Below are positions 43,501-54,291 of a stretch of DNA of 64,000 bases, in pieces. How positions within the stretch are numbered: position 1 is the stretch's first letter; the number at the start of each line of letters is the position of its first letter. The stretch spans positions 111,166,627-111,230,626 of the forward strand of contig NC_077223.1 of assembly GCF_024763615.1 (NCBI RefSeq), written 5' to 3'. Both the position numbers and the translations under genes were made by a program. Below the pieces are notes generated by a model, which made no database searches, was not told the DNA's origin, and worked only from the letters and a program-made list of their open reading frames with translations. Source of the stretch: Phlebotomus papatasi (Eukaryota; Arthropoda; Insecta; Diptera; Psychodidae).

Positions 43501-45766
43501 GTGGGCGACCACCGAAGAAGCGACTGAGTCAGAATATGGCAGTGCCGAGTGTTGAGGACATTAAGAGGGACTGCATGAACTTCCGCAAATTGGTGATGGC
43601 TGACTTTGAGGAGAAGGAAAAGGTGACAAAGCCCAAAAAGGTCAAGCCATCGAAGGAGGAGAAGCGCAAGAAGAAAAAGGACAAGAAGCACAAATTTGAG
43701 ATTATCAACAATGGCAATAGTGAGGCAGCACCTAAGTTAATCATAAGGCTGGGCAAGAGGAAGAGTGAAGAGGGTGGTCAGATAGCTGAACCTCAGATTC
43801 CGCAGGATCCATACGAATATGATCCAAATGCTGTGGATCCGTTGGCAATGGACGAGCCCAGTGATAAGGCAACGGGCAAGAAGAAAGCTTCGGCCAATGG
43901 GCAGGAGAAGCTCATAACGCCGATTCGACTGAAGATCTCACGGAGCAATCAGGGAAAGTCGTATGTGATGTCGGAGAAGAAGGACGGGGCAGGAGGTCAG
44001 GAGGCCAAGAAGACTGACAAGGGTGCTGCTGGTGGAAATCCCAGTGATGGTGCTCAACAAAACTGCACAGATACCAAGGGGAAGAGGACAAAGGATGTTG
44101 AACTGAATCTCGATGGTAAGTCTTGCTAATTCCTTTTTATTTTACTCCCTTACAGAAATATTTTCAAAAATTCTGCCCAACGTGTCCATCGCCGTCTTAT
44201 CTTTTATTCCAATTTCCCTGAAAAAAAATGATTGTTTTTAATGAGATTTCAACACTCAAAGTTGATTTTGCAAATTTACAAAAAGACATTTGAAATTTAA
44301 TATTTTAATTTAAAAATCTCTTATCAGAATGTATCATCGCATATAAAGTTATAATATAAAATTGAAATGTTCAAAACCGGAATATTTGTACAAAATTACC
44401 AAAAATTGTGTTGAAAAACTTATAAATTTTAATATAAGTCAAGGATATCCAAGTAAAGCAATATTTCTTTACAAAAAATTCGCACTTGAATGTATTATCG
44501 CATTATTAAGTACAAATTTACGGATGATAGGGACAAAAATAGCCCAAAAATTTAAATAATTTTTCTGACAATACCATTGAATAATAATTTTCAATCTAAT
44601 GAAAAATATTATGTATGAGTATTGTAGTTTCTATTCCCAAAAGGGTTTTGCTTAAAAAAAAATTGGAAATACAAAAAAATAATAAAAATCATTCATCAAT
44701 GCGGTAATTTGAAAATTGTTGGATAATGAGCTGGCGTGATGGATATTCTATGGGGACACTTCCGGTAATCTCCAGTGGAAATTTATTTCACCTTAAGAAG
44801 AAAAACAAATTTTCTGTCTTGCCCAGAGCTTTCGGTCCGGATGTGGACCAGCAGTTATGGCACCACAAGTGGCGCCATCCAACAAAATCTTTAGATACAG
44901 TAACCAAGGAGATGAAATTTCTGATTCAGATACCAGAAAAGAATTGACTAAAGCTGCGAATGTTAAAATTTAAGTAAAAATATCAAAATATTTTGTAAAA
45001 TCCGATAAATGGCAGCGGCTGCCACTTGGTCCCTCCGTGACACTTTTAGTTAGGGTTCTACGAAGTGCTAAAGGATTTACTACACCATACCATTTGATTG
45101 AAAAATATACTCTCTAGGGCCTTTTAGTCAATAGTTTTAGTCTATACGATAATTTAGTGTATGAATGTAATCATTAAATAAGATTAAACCTTCATGTTAA
45201 AAATAAAGGAAGTGCAAGATTTATAGCACAAATTTTTCACTATAATATCTCCTCCTTGATTACGCTCTTTGGATTGCAAAAGCTGCGATATGAGCAGCTT
45301 TTTTCTTAAGCTTCTGAGGAAAAATCATTGTTCATTTTTATCTAATCGTCATTAATAGGTAATTACCCCATAACATTTGAGATATTTTTCTGAGAGACTG
45401 AACAACTGCAAGCGTCTATCTTTTCGTCATTTAGAAATTTTTTATCAGTAATAAAAGTGATTAATCTCCCTTGCTCACCGGGCAATTAGGTAGCTAAAAT
45501 GAGATGTTCTTCCTTTTGTGACAGCTTCCAAAAAGTCCGAGGGTAATGCAAAGGCTTCAGGGGGAGACTCTGGAAAGGCTGCTGCTGGAAATGCAAATGC
45601 CAGCGAAGCGAAGAAGGCTGATGGTGGTGGAAAGGCAGGTGATAAGGAGTCGATGGCCAAAGTGGAGGAGAAGTCAAAGAAAGTTGATTCCAAGGAGACA
45701 GATTCATCAGCTACCACCAAAGGCTGCCCTACGCTTCCTCTCAACAAAGACTGCGAGGTTAGATGA
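25525..45766 (+). CDS. rno: Rhinoceros, nuclear PHD-finger protein, complete, eight coding exons
   Basis: The exons are 25525-25820, 25912-26109, 28957-29173, 29254-29443, 32015-35889, 37865-40073, 42790-44115 and 45525-45766, giving 2850 residues in one frame; Drosophila Rno is somewhat longer. Order: AT-hook-like KRRKGRPP (about 20-27); JADE-type region with DLKISSIYNRNAPEAP, DLISAMKLPDSEP and DQWKQEWERGVQVPVNP; a PHD finger at about 263-313 (CDVC, CDNC, HQAC, CRTC); an extended PHD to about 432 (CVLCPNKGG, WAHVSCALWIPEV, CVLCRERVGACIQC, YHVTCAFQHGLEMR); then a long low-complexity tail with a Ser run, 11 Gln (2063-2073), RGRGRGRGRGG and basic repeats. In Drosophila, Rno is nuclear and limits EGFR/Ras signalling in the eye. 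Intron 1 uses a GC donor. The C-terminal end (NKDCEVR then stop) is the least certain part: GAG-GTTAGA at the stop could be a donor. Confidence 0.93.
25819..25826 (+). other. rno: GC-AG splice donor of rno intron 1
   Basis: The exon ends in AG and the intron starts GCAAGT. Only this site joins GAACTCTTTAG to the acceptor at 25911 to give ELFRKDLISAMK, the conserved family sequence, across a 91-bp intron. No GT near the site preserves that reading. Confidence 0.85.
26640..26714 (-). repeat. Candidate tRNA-derived SINE head
   Basis: On the minus strand it starts GGTAAATGATGCGAAAGTAC and includes CACGAGTTCGAGGAA, which resembles a pol III box B. The second copy at 27804-27872 is in the opposite orientation and shares the GGTAAATGATGC start, the AAGTACTTC block and the box-B-like block. 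Confidence 0.4.
27146..27366. mobile_element. Hairpin MITE, TTAGGGGAATGTA ends
   Basis: It opens TTAGGGGAATGTAAGCATGA and closes with the inverse ATCATACCTACATTCCCCTA. The arms continue with ATTCGCACACAGTGAACCTT against AAAGGTTTACTGTGTGCGAA, so almost the whole element folds back. Confidence 0.75.
27804..27872 (+). repeat. Candidate tRNA-derived SINE head
   Basis: It begins GGTAAATGATGCCAAAGTAC and contains GTCGCGGGTTCAAACA. The GGTTCAA part is a good box B; the box A is weak. No clear tail or target duplication was seen. Confidence 0.4.
28224..28441. mobile_element. Hairpin MITE, TAGGGGAAAGTGCTCTC ends, copy 1
   Basis: It opens TAGGGGAAAGTGCTCTC and closes GGAGAGTACTTTCCCCTA, with inner arms CGAACGTTCATGCCTTCGAA and TTCGAAGGCATGAACGTTCG. 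A close copy lies at 58899-59109 in the nwk intron. Confidence 0.8.
29906..30242. repeat. 337-bp dispersed repeat, copy 1
   Basis: It shares nearly all of its sequence with 54625-54964, for example CCTAATTCAAAACCATTTCC, ACGCGAGCGTAAAATGCTTC and AGGCTTCCAAAACCTTGTTG. The shared part stops at GGATTTGTTCTTATTC in both copies. Copy 1 is followed directly by the retrotransposon fragment. Confidence 0.85.
30243..30562 (+). mobile_element. Non-LTR retrotransposon fragment, N-terminal part of the reverse transcriptase
   Basis: The frame reads WWDKRYYHEELDPYLDPSKL, WRNIGHLGLKK, then YAAVMRVKSTASDVDGISLD and LLPIILPCFTSIL. The DGIS and LPIIL...TSI layout is typical of the start of the RT domain in Jockey- or R1-type elements, just before the first catalytic block. 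The YxDD centre is absent. Clade not assigned. Confidence 0.65.
31284..31487. mobile_element. MITE inserted into retrotransposon remains
   Basis: It opens GGTCAAAATCCCGAAAGCCA and AAATCCCGAATT, and closes with the inverse, ATTCGGGATTTTGGCTTTCG then GGATTTTGACTGCC. It lies between TCTCGCGGATG and GCTCGCGAAGC, inside sequence that leads to the retrotransposon C-terminal fragment. Confidence 0.7.
31488..31710 (+). mobile_element. Non-LTR retrotransposon fragment, C-terminal part
   Basis: The frame reads SSGSRILRDSLFVEGIVLWN and GLPRDDRIFFDVFRNN. The R-I-L-R-D-S-L-F then V-L-W-N-G-L-P string is a signature of the extreme C-terminus of non-LTR ORF2 proteins. With the RT piece at 30243-30562 it indicates a dismembered element in the same orientation. 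Confidence 0.6.
35890..37864. other. rno intron 5
   Basis: It starts GTAAGT at 35890 and ends TTTCCCAG at 37864. I see only a partial repeat near 36862 (GGCCTCTACACATGAGAAGC), which is one end of the CTCTACACA family. No coding exon is supported. Confidence 0.6.
40139..40881. mobile_element. TIR element, CGTGCTATCACACTAGGATTT ends
   Basis: The left end CCGTGCTATCACACTAGGAT is matched by the right end ATCCTAGTGTGATAGCACCG, and both continue into AT-rich arms. The GYRTTATCACAC-like terminus resembles that of the 42207-42615 element, so the two may be related. Confidence 0.7.
40979..41987. mobile_element. TIR element with an internal hairpin
   Basis: The outer ends AGCTGGCTATACATGAGACA and TGTCTAATGTGTAGACAGCT are inverted. 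Inside, 41510-41790 repeats CAGAAAATCCCAGA, GGGATTTTCTTGT and CACTTCAGATACT phrases in both orientations. This gives a hairpin centred near 41660. Confidence 0.6.
42207..42615. mobile_element. TIR element, GTTATCACACGTGCACATTA ends
   Basis: The left end GTTATCACACGTGCACATTA and AAATTTTAATATGATTCACA is mirrored at the right by TGTAAATCACATTAAAATTT and TAATGTGCAAGTGTGATAAC. The arms are about 60 bp and include AATTGTCGC. An inner inverted pair (GTAGACTTGGCCCGCAAAAT, GCAGGCCAAGTCCAC) follows. Confidence 0.75.
44116..45524. other. rno intron 7
   Basis: It begins GTAAGT and ends TTTGTGACAG. It holds an internal fragment of the TTAA family (about 44515-44700) with TTTTTCTGACAATACCATTG. The remainder is AT-rich with nothing that I can name. 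Confidence 0.6.
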
Positions 45767-46910
45767 TAGCTTCGGCACCGTTGAAGGCGACTTCTTTAGT
45801 GTCTTTTGGTTTAGGCAAAATTGTGGCTGGGCAAATATCTAAGGTAACAAATAATTATTTTTTTTACATTGATTTCCCTGCTCTCTCTCTCTTCATATTT
45901 TGCTTCTCTGCAAGTCAGTGTTTTCTTAAGATTTAAAAAAAAAACGTCTTCAACTGTTTCCTATTTATACAGATTTTTTTATACAATGAATTGTGAGTTA
46001 TGGAATAGAAGAATGGTGACAAAATGTAGATAGTTGAAAGAGTATGGACAGTGTAAAACAATACATAATTGATATTTGAAATATTGTATTGCTAATTGTA
46101 TCCAAAATAGTGCTCTATCAATAGAGATTAAAGAAAATATTTAAAGAAGAATGGAAATGAAGTGGAAAATTGAAGGGCGAAAAATCAAGCAAAAAATGTT
46201 GAGAGACTTTCAGAGGGAAAAGCTCATCCACGTATTGCGAGTTGATGTGGCAGAAAAATAGAGAAATAAATAAAGAGAGAGAAAGTTAAATTAACGATGC
46301 GACAGTTCATGTATAGATAGTTTAAAAAAAGCGGAAAAAATGCTCCTGTAAATATTTACTTATTTTTGCCAATCATTCATGGATATTCTCTTTTCAATTT
46401 AGGTTTTTTTCTTCTTTTTTTTTGGCACCTTTCAAACATGACTGTTGACTATTTTTATTTATTTAAAATGAAAACAAAAAAAATTATTATTTTCGTGAAA
46501 TTGCAATTGGAAATGGGACTGTGACATTTGGGTTGCGTGAAAAGTTCGTGGAGTTGCATTTATAAAGAAATGGTAGATTTATGAAATATATTTGTCTATC
46601 AGTTTCATCTGGTAATTCTTATTTATCTTTCAAGTTAATTGAATTTGACGTATCAGTGCATTTTTTAACACTTAATAAATTAATAAAAAAAACTAATGTC
46701 CCAGAAAAAAGTGAATTTTCAGTTGTCTTTCTTTTCACAGGACTGTACGATGATTTTAGGGCTTATACATCCATTTAACACATTTTGGGTAAATTGACGA
46801 AAAATTCAAGGTGAATTTTTACAGATTTTCTTCATGAAAACCAATTTCCATCAACTTTTCTCTTTGATACTTTTCGTTCTAGACAGAGCGAAATTCCATT
46901 TGCATTGCTA

Positions 46911-47053
46911 AAGACCTCTACACATTAGGAGCAATTTTCGTCAAAAATTGCATTTTTGACAGACTTTTGACATTTCCACTCATAGCATTGCAGGCAATTT
47001 CTTTCAAAAAAGCATTTTTTTGACGTAAACTGCTCCCAATGTGTAAAGGCCAT
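46911..47053. mobile_element. Short hairpin element, CTCTACACA family
   Basis: It opens GACCTCTACACATTAGGAGC, closes GCTCCCAATGTGTAAAGGCC, and has inner arms CAATTTTCGTCAAAAATTGC and TTTGACGTAAACTG. Relatives lie at 49161-49273 and (one end) 36862. Confidence 0.7.
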
Positions 47054-47075
47054 AAGCTTTAATTAAAAATCTCCT

Positions 47076-47366
47076 TACAGTAGATTCTCGCTTATCCGTG
47101 GACACAGAACAGGAATATTTTGAAGATCTTGTTAAAGCAAATATGCTTTAATATACGGTGATTCTGTCTCACTATGACTTTTTAAGAATGTATGTATATT
47201 TCAAGGAGAATGTTGCATCGGTCAAGTCGGGATTCACTCCACAAATTTACTAAGTAAACAAAAAATCGTTGGATTTCAAAAGATTTGTTGTTTATCAATC
47301 ACTTAATCCGTGTGACCCGTGTGGCGTTTCGGTCCTGCTCTCACGGATGAGCAAAAGCCTACTGTA
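47076..47366. mobile_element. TACAGTAGA-family element
   Basis: It opens TACAGTAGATTCTCGCTTAT and closes GATGAGCAAAAGCCTACTGTA (last 20 bases counted). A further lone end, GATAGTCTACTGTAC, is at 47689-47703, so a second, truncated copy follows. Confidence 0.65.
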
Positions 47367-47747
47367 TTTGAATCAGGTTCTGAGTTAGGTTATTCTACCC
47401 TACATATGCTTAGTTTTGAATTATCGAGAACTTCCAGAGTGAAATTGTTTGAAATCCAACGATTTTTTGTTTATCTATATGACCCGTAATAAATTTATAT
47501 CATAATGCTCATAATTATTGAAACTTTCACAAAAAACCTCAATGAAAGAATATCGAAAAAACTAATTGAAAATGAAGGTGTTTCCTTTAATAGACAAACT
47601 TAACCTAACATATATCTGTCAACAAACAAATGAATTGCACCAGTCATCCGAATGAGGAAGTAGTTCGATTGAAAGAGTTGATTGAACGATAGTCTACTGT
47701 ACACCAAACTACCTTAAAGACAGGCATGTATTTGATGTAGCTCCGCT

Positions 47748-48160
47748 TAGGGCAGAATCACATTGACACTACAATGCTCGGCGTAGCCTCATCGTATTTC
47801 GTGAATTTACGCATTTTCATTGCAATTCTTATGCAAATTTTCCATTACCGTATTACCTTATCTCATACTCAATGACACTAGGTGAAAATAATGTAAGAAA
47901 ATTGAAGAAATAAAACGAAAATTCGAGAAACGGTGAGCAAAAAAACACTATACGAGAAATTAAGCGTACAGTTTTTTTTGCTCACCGTTTATCGCATTTT
48001 TGTTTTATTTCTTCAATTTTCTTACATTATTTTCACCTAGTGCCACCGAGTATGTGATAAGGTAATATGGTAATCGAGAATTTGCGTAAGAATTGCAATG
48101 AAAATGCGTTAATTAACGAAATACGGTGAACATTTTACTGTCAATGTGATTCTGCCCTAA
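47748..48160. mobile_element. Long near-palindrome (foldback MITE), about 410 bp
   Basis: It opens TTAGGGCAGAATCACATTGA and closes TCAATGTGATTCTGCCCTAA. Arms run almost to the centre: CATTTTCATTGCAATTCTTA against TAAGAATTGCAATGAAAATG, and AGGTGAAAATAATGTAAGAA against TTCTTACATTATTTTCACCT, with GGTGAGCAAAAAAACAC against TTTTTTTTGCTCACC. The spacer is only about 40 bp (near 47945-47985). Confidence 0.85.
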
Positions 48161-48260
48161 TCTTGAAATGAAGTCTGAAAAGTGAGGTTACGGCTCTAAG
48201 GATCAAAAAAAATTTCTTCATTTTAGAATTGTACTTTTTCTATTCTCATCTTACTGTTTA

Positions 48261-48671
48261 GGGTAAGTGTTCCAAATTTCGGCATAGTTACATGAAAGCG
48301 CCAAAGTCTCAAGTTTAAAATGTAATATCTTTAATAGAAATTGATTTTTTTATTACTTCTTTTTAAAGAGTGTTGCTTAGAACCTTATGTAGACAGTTTA
48401 TGTCTTTATTTACTCCAAAATCCTTCTTAGAAAAAATGTAGATATAGCTTTGGTGCCCTATTTCGGCCACCTTCATTCTCATAGTTCTTTGCCCTTCAGG
48501 AATTCTTCCAATGCCTTTTTCACGTCATCTCATTTGTCGAAGCCGCATTTTTTGTTATTAATTTGCATTGTATAATCTCTAGAGTATGTGATAACTAAAA
48601 ATTCATGGAAATTCGAGGAACAAAAAAGGTGGCCGGAATTGCAAGCTGGCCGGAATTTGGCACACTTACCC
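48261..48671. mobile_element. TA-flanked TIR element, GGGTAAGTGT ends
   Basis: The left end GGGTAAGTGTTCCAAATTTC and GGC mirrors the right end GGCCGGAATTTGGCACACTT and ACCC, with TA on both sides. The interior again has TTTCGGCC near its middle. No coding frame. Confidence 0.75.
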
Positions 48672-48727
48672 TATTTCAATAATTTTACTTAAGAATCAAT
48701 ATCGTTGGTTTTTTGCGCTACAATTAA

Positions 48728-49045
48728 TACGGTAGACTTTTGCTAATTCGGCTCTTCTAAGATCGGGATACTTTTTAATTTGGGCAGCAGTTACATTTGC
48801 AAAAAGTTTGTTGTCAAGTTTGATTACGATTATCAAATGAAGCAAATATGCTCAAATTTGCCATGGTTTGTCTTAGTTTTTATATGATTTTCCATTATTA
48901 AGGGATTTTCATGAAATTTACAATAAATATGAGTATGTAAACTCAATAAATGTATCCAGATGAATACAAAATCGTTGCATTTCAAAAAGGTTGTCGCCCG
49001 AATTTCTCTCTCGGTTGTCGCTCGAATTTGAGAGAGTCTACTGTA
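48728..49045. mobile_element. TACAGTAGACTCTC family element, longer subtype
   Basis: It opens TACGGTAGACTTTTGCTAAT and closes GAGAGAGTCTACTGTA. It shares GCCATGGTTTGTCTTAGTTT and GTCGCCCGAATTTCTCTCTC with the copy at 22541-22894. Confidence 0.7.
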
Positions 49046-49160
49046 AATATCTTCTTGTTCTATTTTACGTTTAGGTTGTCGGACTCACTCGGATCCATAT
49101 AGCCATTAATAAATATCACAAAAAACAATAAGGCGTCTTGACATAAATGACGTTTTGTTA

Positions 49161-49273
49161 ATGGCCTCTACACACTAAAGAAATTAATGTGCACATTTGA
49201 CAGTTTTTCCAACACAGACGTAGGCAATTTGCTTCAATATGGACATAAATTTCTCCAGTGTGTAGGCGCCATA
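49161..49273. mobile_element. Short hairpin element, CTCTACACA family
   Basis: It opens ATGGCCTCTACACACTAAAG and closes CCAGTGTGTAGGCGCCAT. It is an abbreviated relative of 46911-47053. Confidence 0.65.
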
Positions 49274-52200
49274 AATGTGGATTCCATCGGTTCCACAATT
49301 AAGTATTTCATAAAATTGTTTTCTCACGTTGATATTCAATGATTTGAGGAACAAATTGCTTGATCATCCATCGAATTCCTTTATTTTGGCTCCCATCCAC
49401 TTCTATCTGTTCTAGAACGTGAAGTACTTCCTTCCCAAAAGGCATATTTTACAGAAACATTGGGCTAAGTGCATTGAAGTCAAGGTAGATTACTTAGAAA
49501 AATTAAATTATTTTCTGAATTATAAATAGTGTTTTTTTTTTCAATAATTTCCGCTCCACGAATTTTTCACGCGACCTGCTAAAAAAAAAAGAATATAAGT
49601 GTGAATAAAATGGATGATGGGAAAATGATTATTCTTTATTTAACAAAAAAAAAGTTTATTTTTTATTTATTATTGTTGCACTCAATTCACTATTTATAGG
49701 ATTTTTTTTATATAAATTACTTTCGATTACTTTTAAAACTTTCGATGCATTCTTATAGAATAATTTTGTTCAATGAATTCATCATTGATTCTTCTTTATT
49801 TCTTTTCCTTTACATTCAACGTGACATTTTCTGTTGTTTTTTTTTTGTTTTTTTTTCTAAAAGAAACAAAAATATTTCTCAGAGAAAATCTCTTGTAAAA
49901 TTGTCCACAGAAATTCCACGTAAAAAATCTTCATGAGGAAAAATCAACAGGAAATTTACAAAATAAAAGAATTAAAAAAAAAAGTTCTAACATAGAAATT
50001 AATTAGGGGAAAATTGTGTAATAAAATGAAAAAGAAAACTAATTGAAAAAAGTTTAAACATAGAATAATGCTCTTTTTAGTCAAACTAAAAAAAAAAAAA
50101 CTTACATAACAAAACTTTGTTAAACAACAAATATGTACAAAAGAAAATCTTTTAATAGTGAAAAAATTCTAATATGAAATCTTCTGAAAAAAAAACTAAA
50201 ATTAAGTAAAAAAAAAGCAAGTAAGTATTCATTCGCATAGTCATGTGTAAAACAGTTCATCGTCGTCCATTTTGTGGGTTAAAAAGAAAATATTGCAAAA
50301 AAAAAGGAACGGGCTAAAGGTAAAGCAAAAAGGGTTCGCATTAGAGTATTGAAAATATTTCGAAATAAAGTAAAATTAATAAAAGAAAAATCTTAGAGCA
50401 AGTAAAGGATAAATGAAAAAAAATAGAACTTTCGGTCGGAGAGGTATCGAACAATTTCCTTCTTTTTTATTAAAAACAAAAACAAAAAAAGTAAAAAAAA
50501 ACTTTGAAAAAAAACCGATATTAAAGGTCAATTAATTAGAATGTAATGACAGTAACTTGTAAAAGTCTTTTTTATATAATCAACCACTTTTTGCAATATT
50601 TATTATTAAAAGAAAAAAAAAATAAATGAAAAAAAAGAAAAAAACTAGTAATCTGAAGTTGTAATGAAATACAAGGTAGTTGAGAGACCCAATTTTACAC
50701 AATAATACTGAATTTTACCAAGTATATAAAAGAAACAGCGTAGAATGGCAGGTGTATAGAGAGTAACAAAAAAAAAAATGATTAAGAAATAACTCGGAAA
50801 ATTGTGCTAAATTTTGCAATCGACTCCCCTTTTCACTTTCCCAATGAATTATTTATTTTATCCAGAAGAACTAAACCTGACATCTTATTTTTTTAGTATT
50901 GTGCTAGAAAGTAGTGGTTAACCTGATGAAAAACATCGTTTAAGAATTTTTTCTCAGTTACGCCCCTTCAGAATGTAATAATCAATTAAAGCTTAAGGTT
51001 TTATCTTTAGTCTTCGATAGCAAAATATTGTGGCACTCTACAAAGCGGTAATTCCTACATCTTAAAAAAAAATTTTGTCAAATTAACAAGAAAAGTTTGT
51101 CAAAATGATGTTCTTCCACATAGAATATGTAGGAGTTTTGCCAAATAGGCGGCTAAGTGGATTTTGTTAAAAGTTTGTCAGAAAGATATATTTCCGTGGG
51201 AAAAGGTTTTGACAAATTGGTAAACAACATCCTTCTGACAAAATTTTAACAAGGTCAGTTTGTCAGCTTAACAAACTCTTTTTTCAGAGTACGCGAAGTT
51301 CAAAAGTTCGGCTAACATAATAAGCCGCGCTCCTTTAAAATTTTTGATAGTCAAATAAAATATTTCTATTTCTTTTCCAATAATTCTAATGTATTTTTCC
51401 CTAGAAAAAAGCTCTATTTGAAGCTACCCTAAGGCCGGCTTCAGACTGGAGGTTTAGCCCAGTTCCCGAAGGTCTCAAAAATCTAAATAATAAGCAATTT
51501 TAATGATTTTTCAAAATCTAATGGATCATTCGCCCTTAATATCCAATTCTAAACAACAATTTATTAAAAAATCGTGCTTAATAATGAATTAGAGGAGTTA
51601 AGCCAGATGGCTAAGCCTTAGGTCTGAAGCCTGTATAATTCAAAGGTGCTTCACTCCTCTCTACACTCGAACTACATCAATTTCATCAATTTCTCATTAC
51701 CTGTACTAATTTGATGCTGGAAATGTTTTCTGTCATTCAGTCAAATCAATGCGGCATCCATTGTCGTTCATTTGGATTATCACTACTTTCATTCAGTAAG
51801 ATTGTCTTCACACTAGAGGTTTAGCCCAGTTTACGAAGGTCTCAAAATCCTAAATAGCAACTAATTTAATTTGTTCTTCTGATTCAAATAGATTAATTCC
51901 CCTTAATAATCCATTTCTAAGTCAAAGATTTCCAAAAATTTTCGACTGATAAGAAATTAGAGAAGTTAAGCCTTATGGCTAAGCCTTAGATCTGAAATCC
52001 GTATAACGCTTGCAGATTGGCACCATCGGTTGTTTTTGGTCTTTCTGCCCCTGTTAGAAATCGCCATTTTTTAAGCATTTGAACCAATTTTTACGGTCGA
52101 TTGTCGATAGGGAAACCGGAAAAATAGTTGATGACGTAGGACATGATTCACAAAACATTCGGATTCAGAAGAGTAGTCTTTTGATGGATTCTTAGGAAAC

Positions 52201-54291
52201 CACCGAATTTTAGAAATGGACTCGTTCGGATTTTTGTTCGGATTTTTGTAGAGTATTTGCGGCAGAAATAGCACAAGAAACTCAAAGAGATCAACTCCAT
52301 CCGGATGCGTCGGGCGTGCAATTAATAATAATCTCAAATTGGTGTAATGGATAGAGTTTGCAGACAAAATTTCAAAGACAAATCACAGATTTGTCCACTG
52401 AAAACGGAGCTTTGCATCACTGAAAGCTCTGGCAAAGAATTTTGTGTTTTCTGTCCTCAAAGGATTGCAACCCTAACGCATCCGGAGGGAGTTCATCTTC
52501 TTGATTTTATCTCTCTTTATCCTTTACGTTCAATTAATTTTATTTGGCTGCTACTGATCCTATAATATGAAAAGGCGTGGCATATTTTTAAAAGGTGGGG
52601 CTTTTAATTCTAGTACAGACTTGGTATAACAGCTGTCTGCTCTGTAAGGCACTACAATATACCATTTTCGAAAAATGAGAAATGTTAACTTCAAGTTTAA
52701 TTGATTGTACTTCCCGAAGTGGGCGTGACTTAAAATTAATGGGCGGGGCTTTTCTATTAAATCAGAAACTACTTTCACACAATACTTATTTAAAAAAAGA
52801 AGCAATCTAAAGTTGATGTCAGGTAAGGGATTCCCAAATAATTTTTCTCAGTCAACACGCTAAACCAAGTTTATGTGTAATGTGGGACATTTTTTTATAA
52901 AGAAAAATATACAGAGAAATAAACTCAGAAAAATAAAGACTAGTGACTAAAAAAAAACAGAGAAATACGTAGAATCATATTCATGATGAAACATGAAGTG
53001 GAGATGAAATCGTTAATATGTTTATCAATTTTTATCGTAGAAGTTGATTATCTTTGTGTTTTGTTGAATGTGAGTGAAAAGAAATGATGAAGAATAAAAT
53101 CCCCGCGAAATAATCCACTTTGGAAGGGGCGATTGACGTGAAGAGACGAAAGAAGCATCTACAAGCTCTGTAGGAATTGCCATTAATAAAAAAAAACAAA
53201 CAATTTTCTATTAAAAAAAAATAAAATAAAAAAAAAAATACAAAAAGAAATTTTTATCTACCGAATAAATCCCTTTTTAAGAAGAACAAGTGAATAAGAA
53301 AAAAAAACAGTAGGAATAAAAAAACGATAATTTAACGAATAAGACAAAGTATTTGAAAAAGAAATCTCTTCCCTATCATCCCGCCTTCGTGGAAAAGTAA
53401 GAAAAGAAAACCTCAGTGCGAAATGAAACGTGGAGAGGGAAATTGGTGAGGAAGAAAAATGACGAGAAAATGAATTAAAAGAACCACTGATAGTGTAGGA
53501 TGTGCATGTGGTGAACAAATACTCTTGCTGTGTACAAAAAAAGTGAATGAAGAAAATGGAAAAAAAACAAACAAGAAAAAAAACAGTGAAAAGGAAACTA
53601 GGAATAAATTGTAAATATTATTTTTAATTTTGATCTTTATATGTAAAAGAAGTATATATAAAGTAGACAAGAGAAACTTGGGTTATCAAAAGAAAATGAA
53701 TGAGATAAAAAAAAACATCAAACACAATATTATTAAATAATTGATGATAAAAAAAAACTTTGAAAAAAACCTCTAAAAAAAAGTATAATATAACGTAAAG
53801 GTAATTTTTTTGATTATTTAATGAGTTGAATGATGACAGAGTAAATAAAGAAACTTTTTAAATTAATTCTATTTGCATATTAGAAATTTACTTATACATA
53901 TTATATATATAAATAATTAAACTATTTACATGAGAGAATGAGAAGAAACAAGTAGGATGAAAAGAAGAAAAAACTTACATTTACAATTTTAATTATTGTA
54001 TATTTAATATTATAGAGATGTGAAGGAGAAGAATTCAAAGTACATTGATAATGGATTATACATAAATATAAAAGAAGAAAAAAGAAATATTAAACAAAAG
54101 AAAAGATGAATTATTAAATGTATGTTGTAAATATGTGAAATATTGTGAAGAAAAAGCGATGATGGAATTGTATTATAAAGTATAAAAATAATTAAAAATG
54201 TAAAATTATCATAAAATTTAAAAGTTTTTTTTTATTCTCCTCAACGTTAACGAATGATGATCCAACAAATCCCATAAGAAAGACTACGTTA

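Larger units (their letters stand above)
45767..54240 (+). other. Region downstream of the rno stop: possible long 3'UTR or spacer
   Basis: No coding frame is supported. Bases 46900-49300 hold a chain of MITEs (annotated separately). From about 49590 to 54230 the plus strand is strongly A-rich, with many runs of eight or more A, few long T-runs and many GAAAAAA tracts. This asymmetry fits transcribed 3'UTR sequence of rno or a downstream transcript rather than neutral spacer, but no poly(A) site can be chosen by eye. Confidence 0.4.

Noticed and set aside
52270..52505. Inverted pair around CATCCGGATGCGT and ACGCATCCGGAGGGAG
   Set aside because: The matching arms are only about 20 bp with mismatches and no flanking duplication; too weak to call an element.
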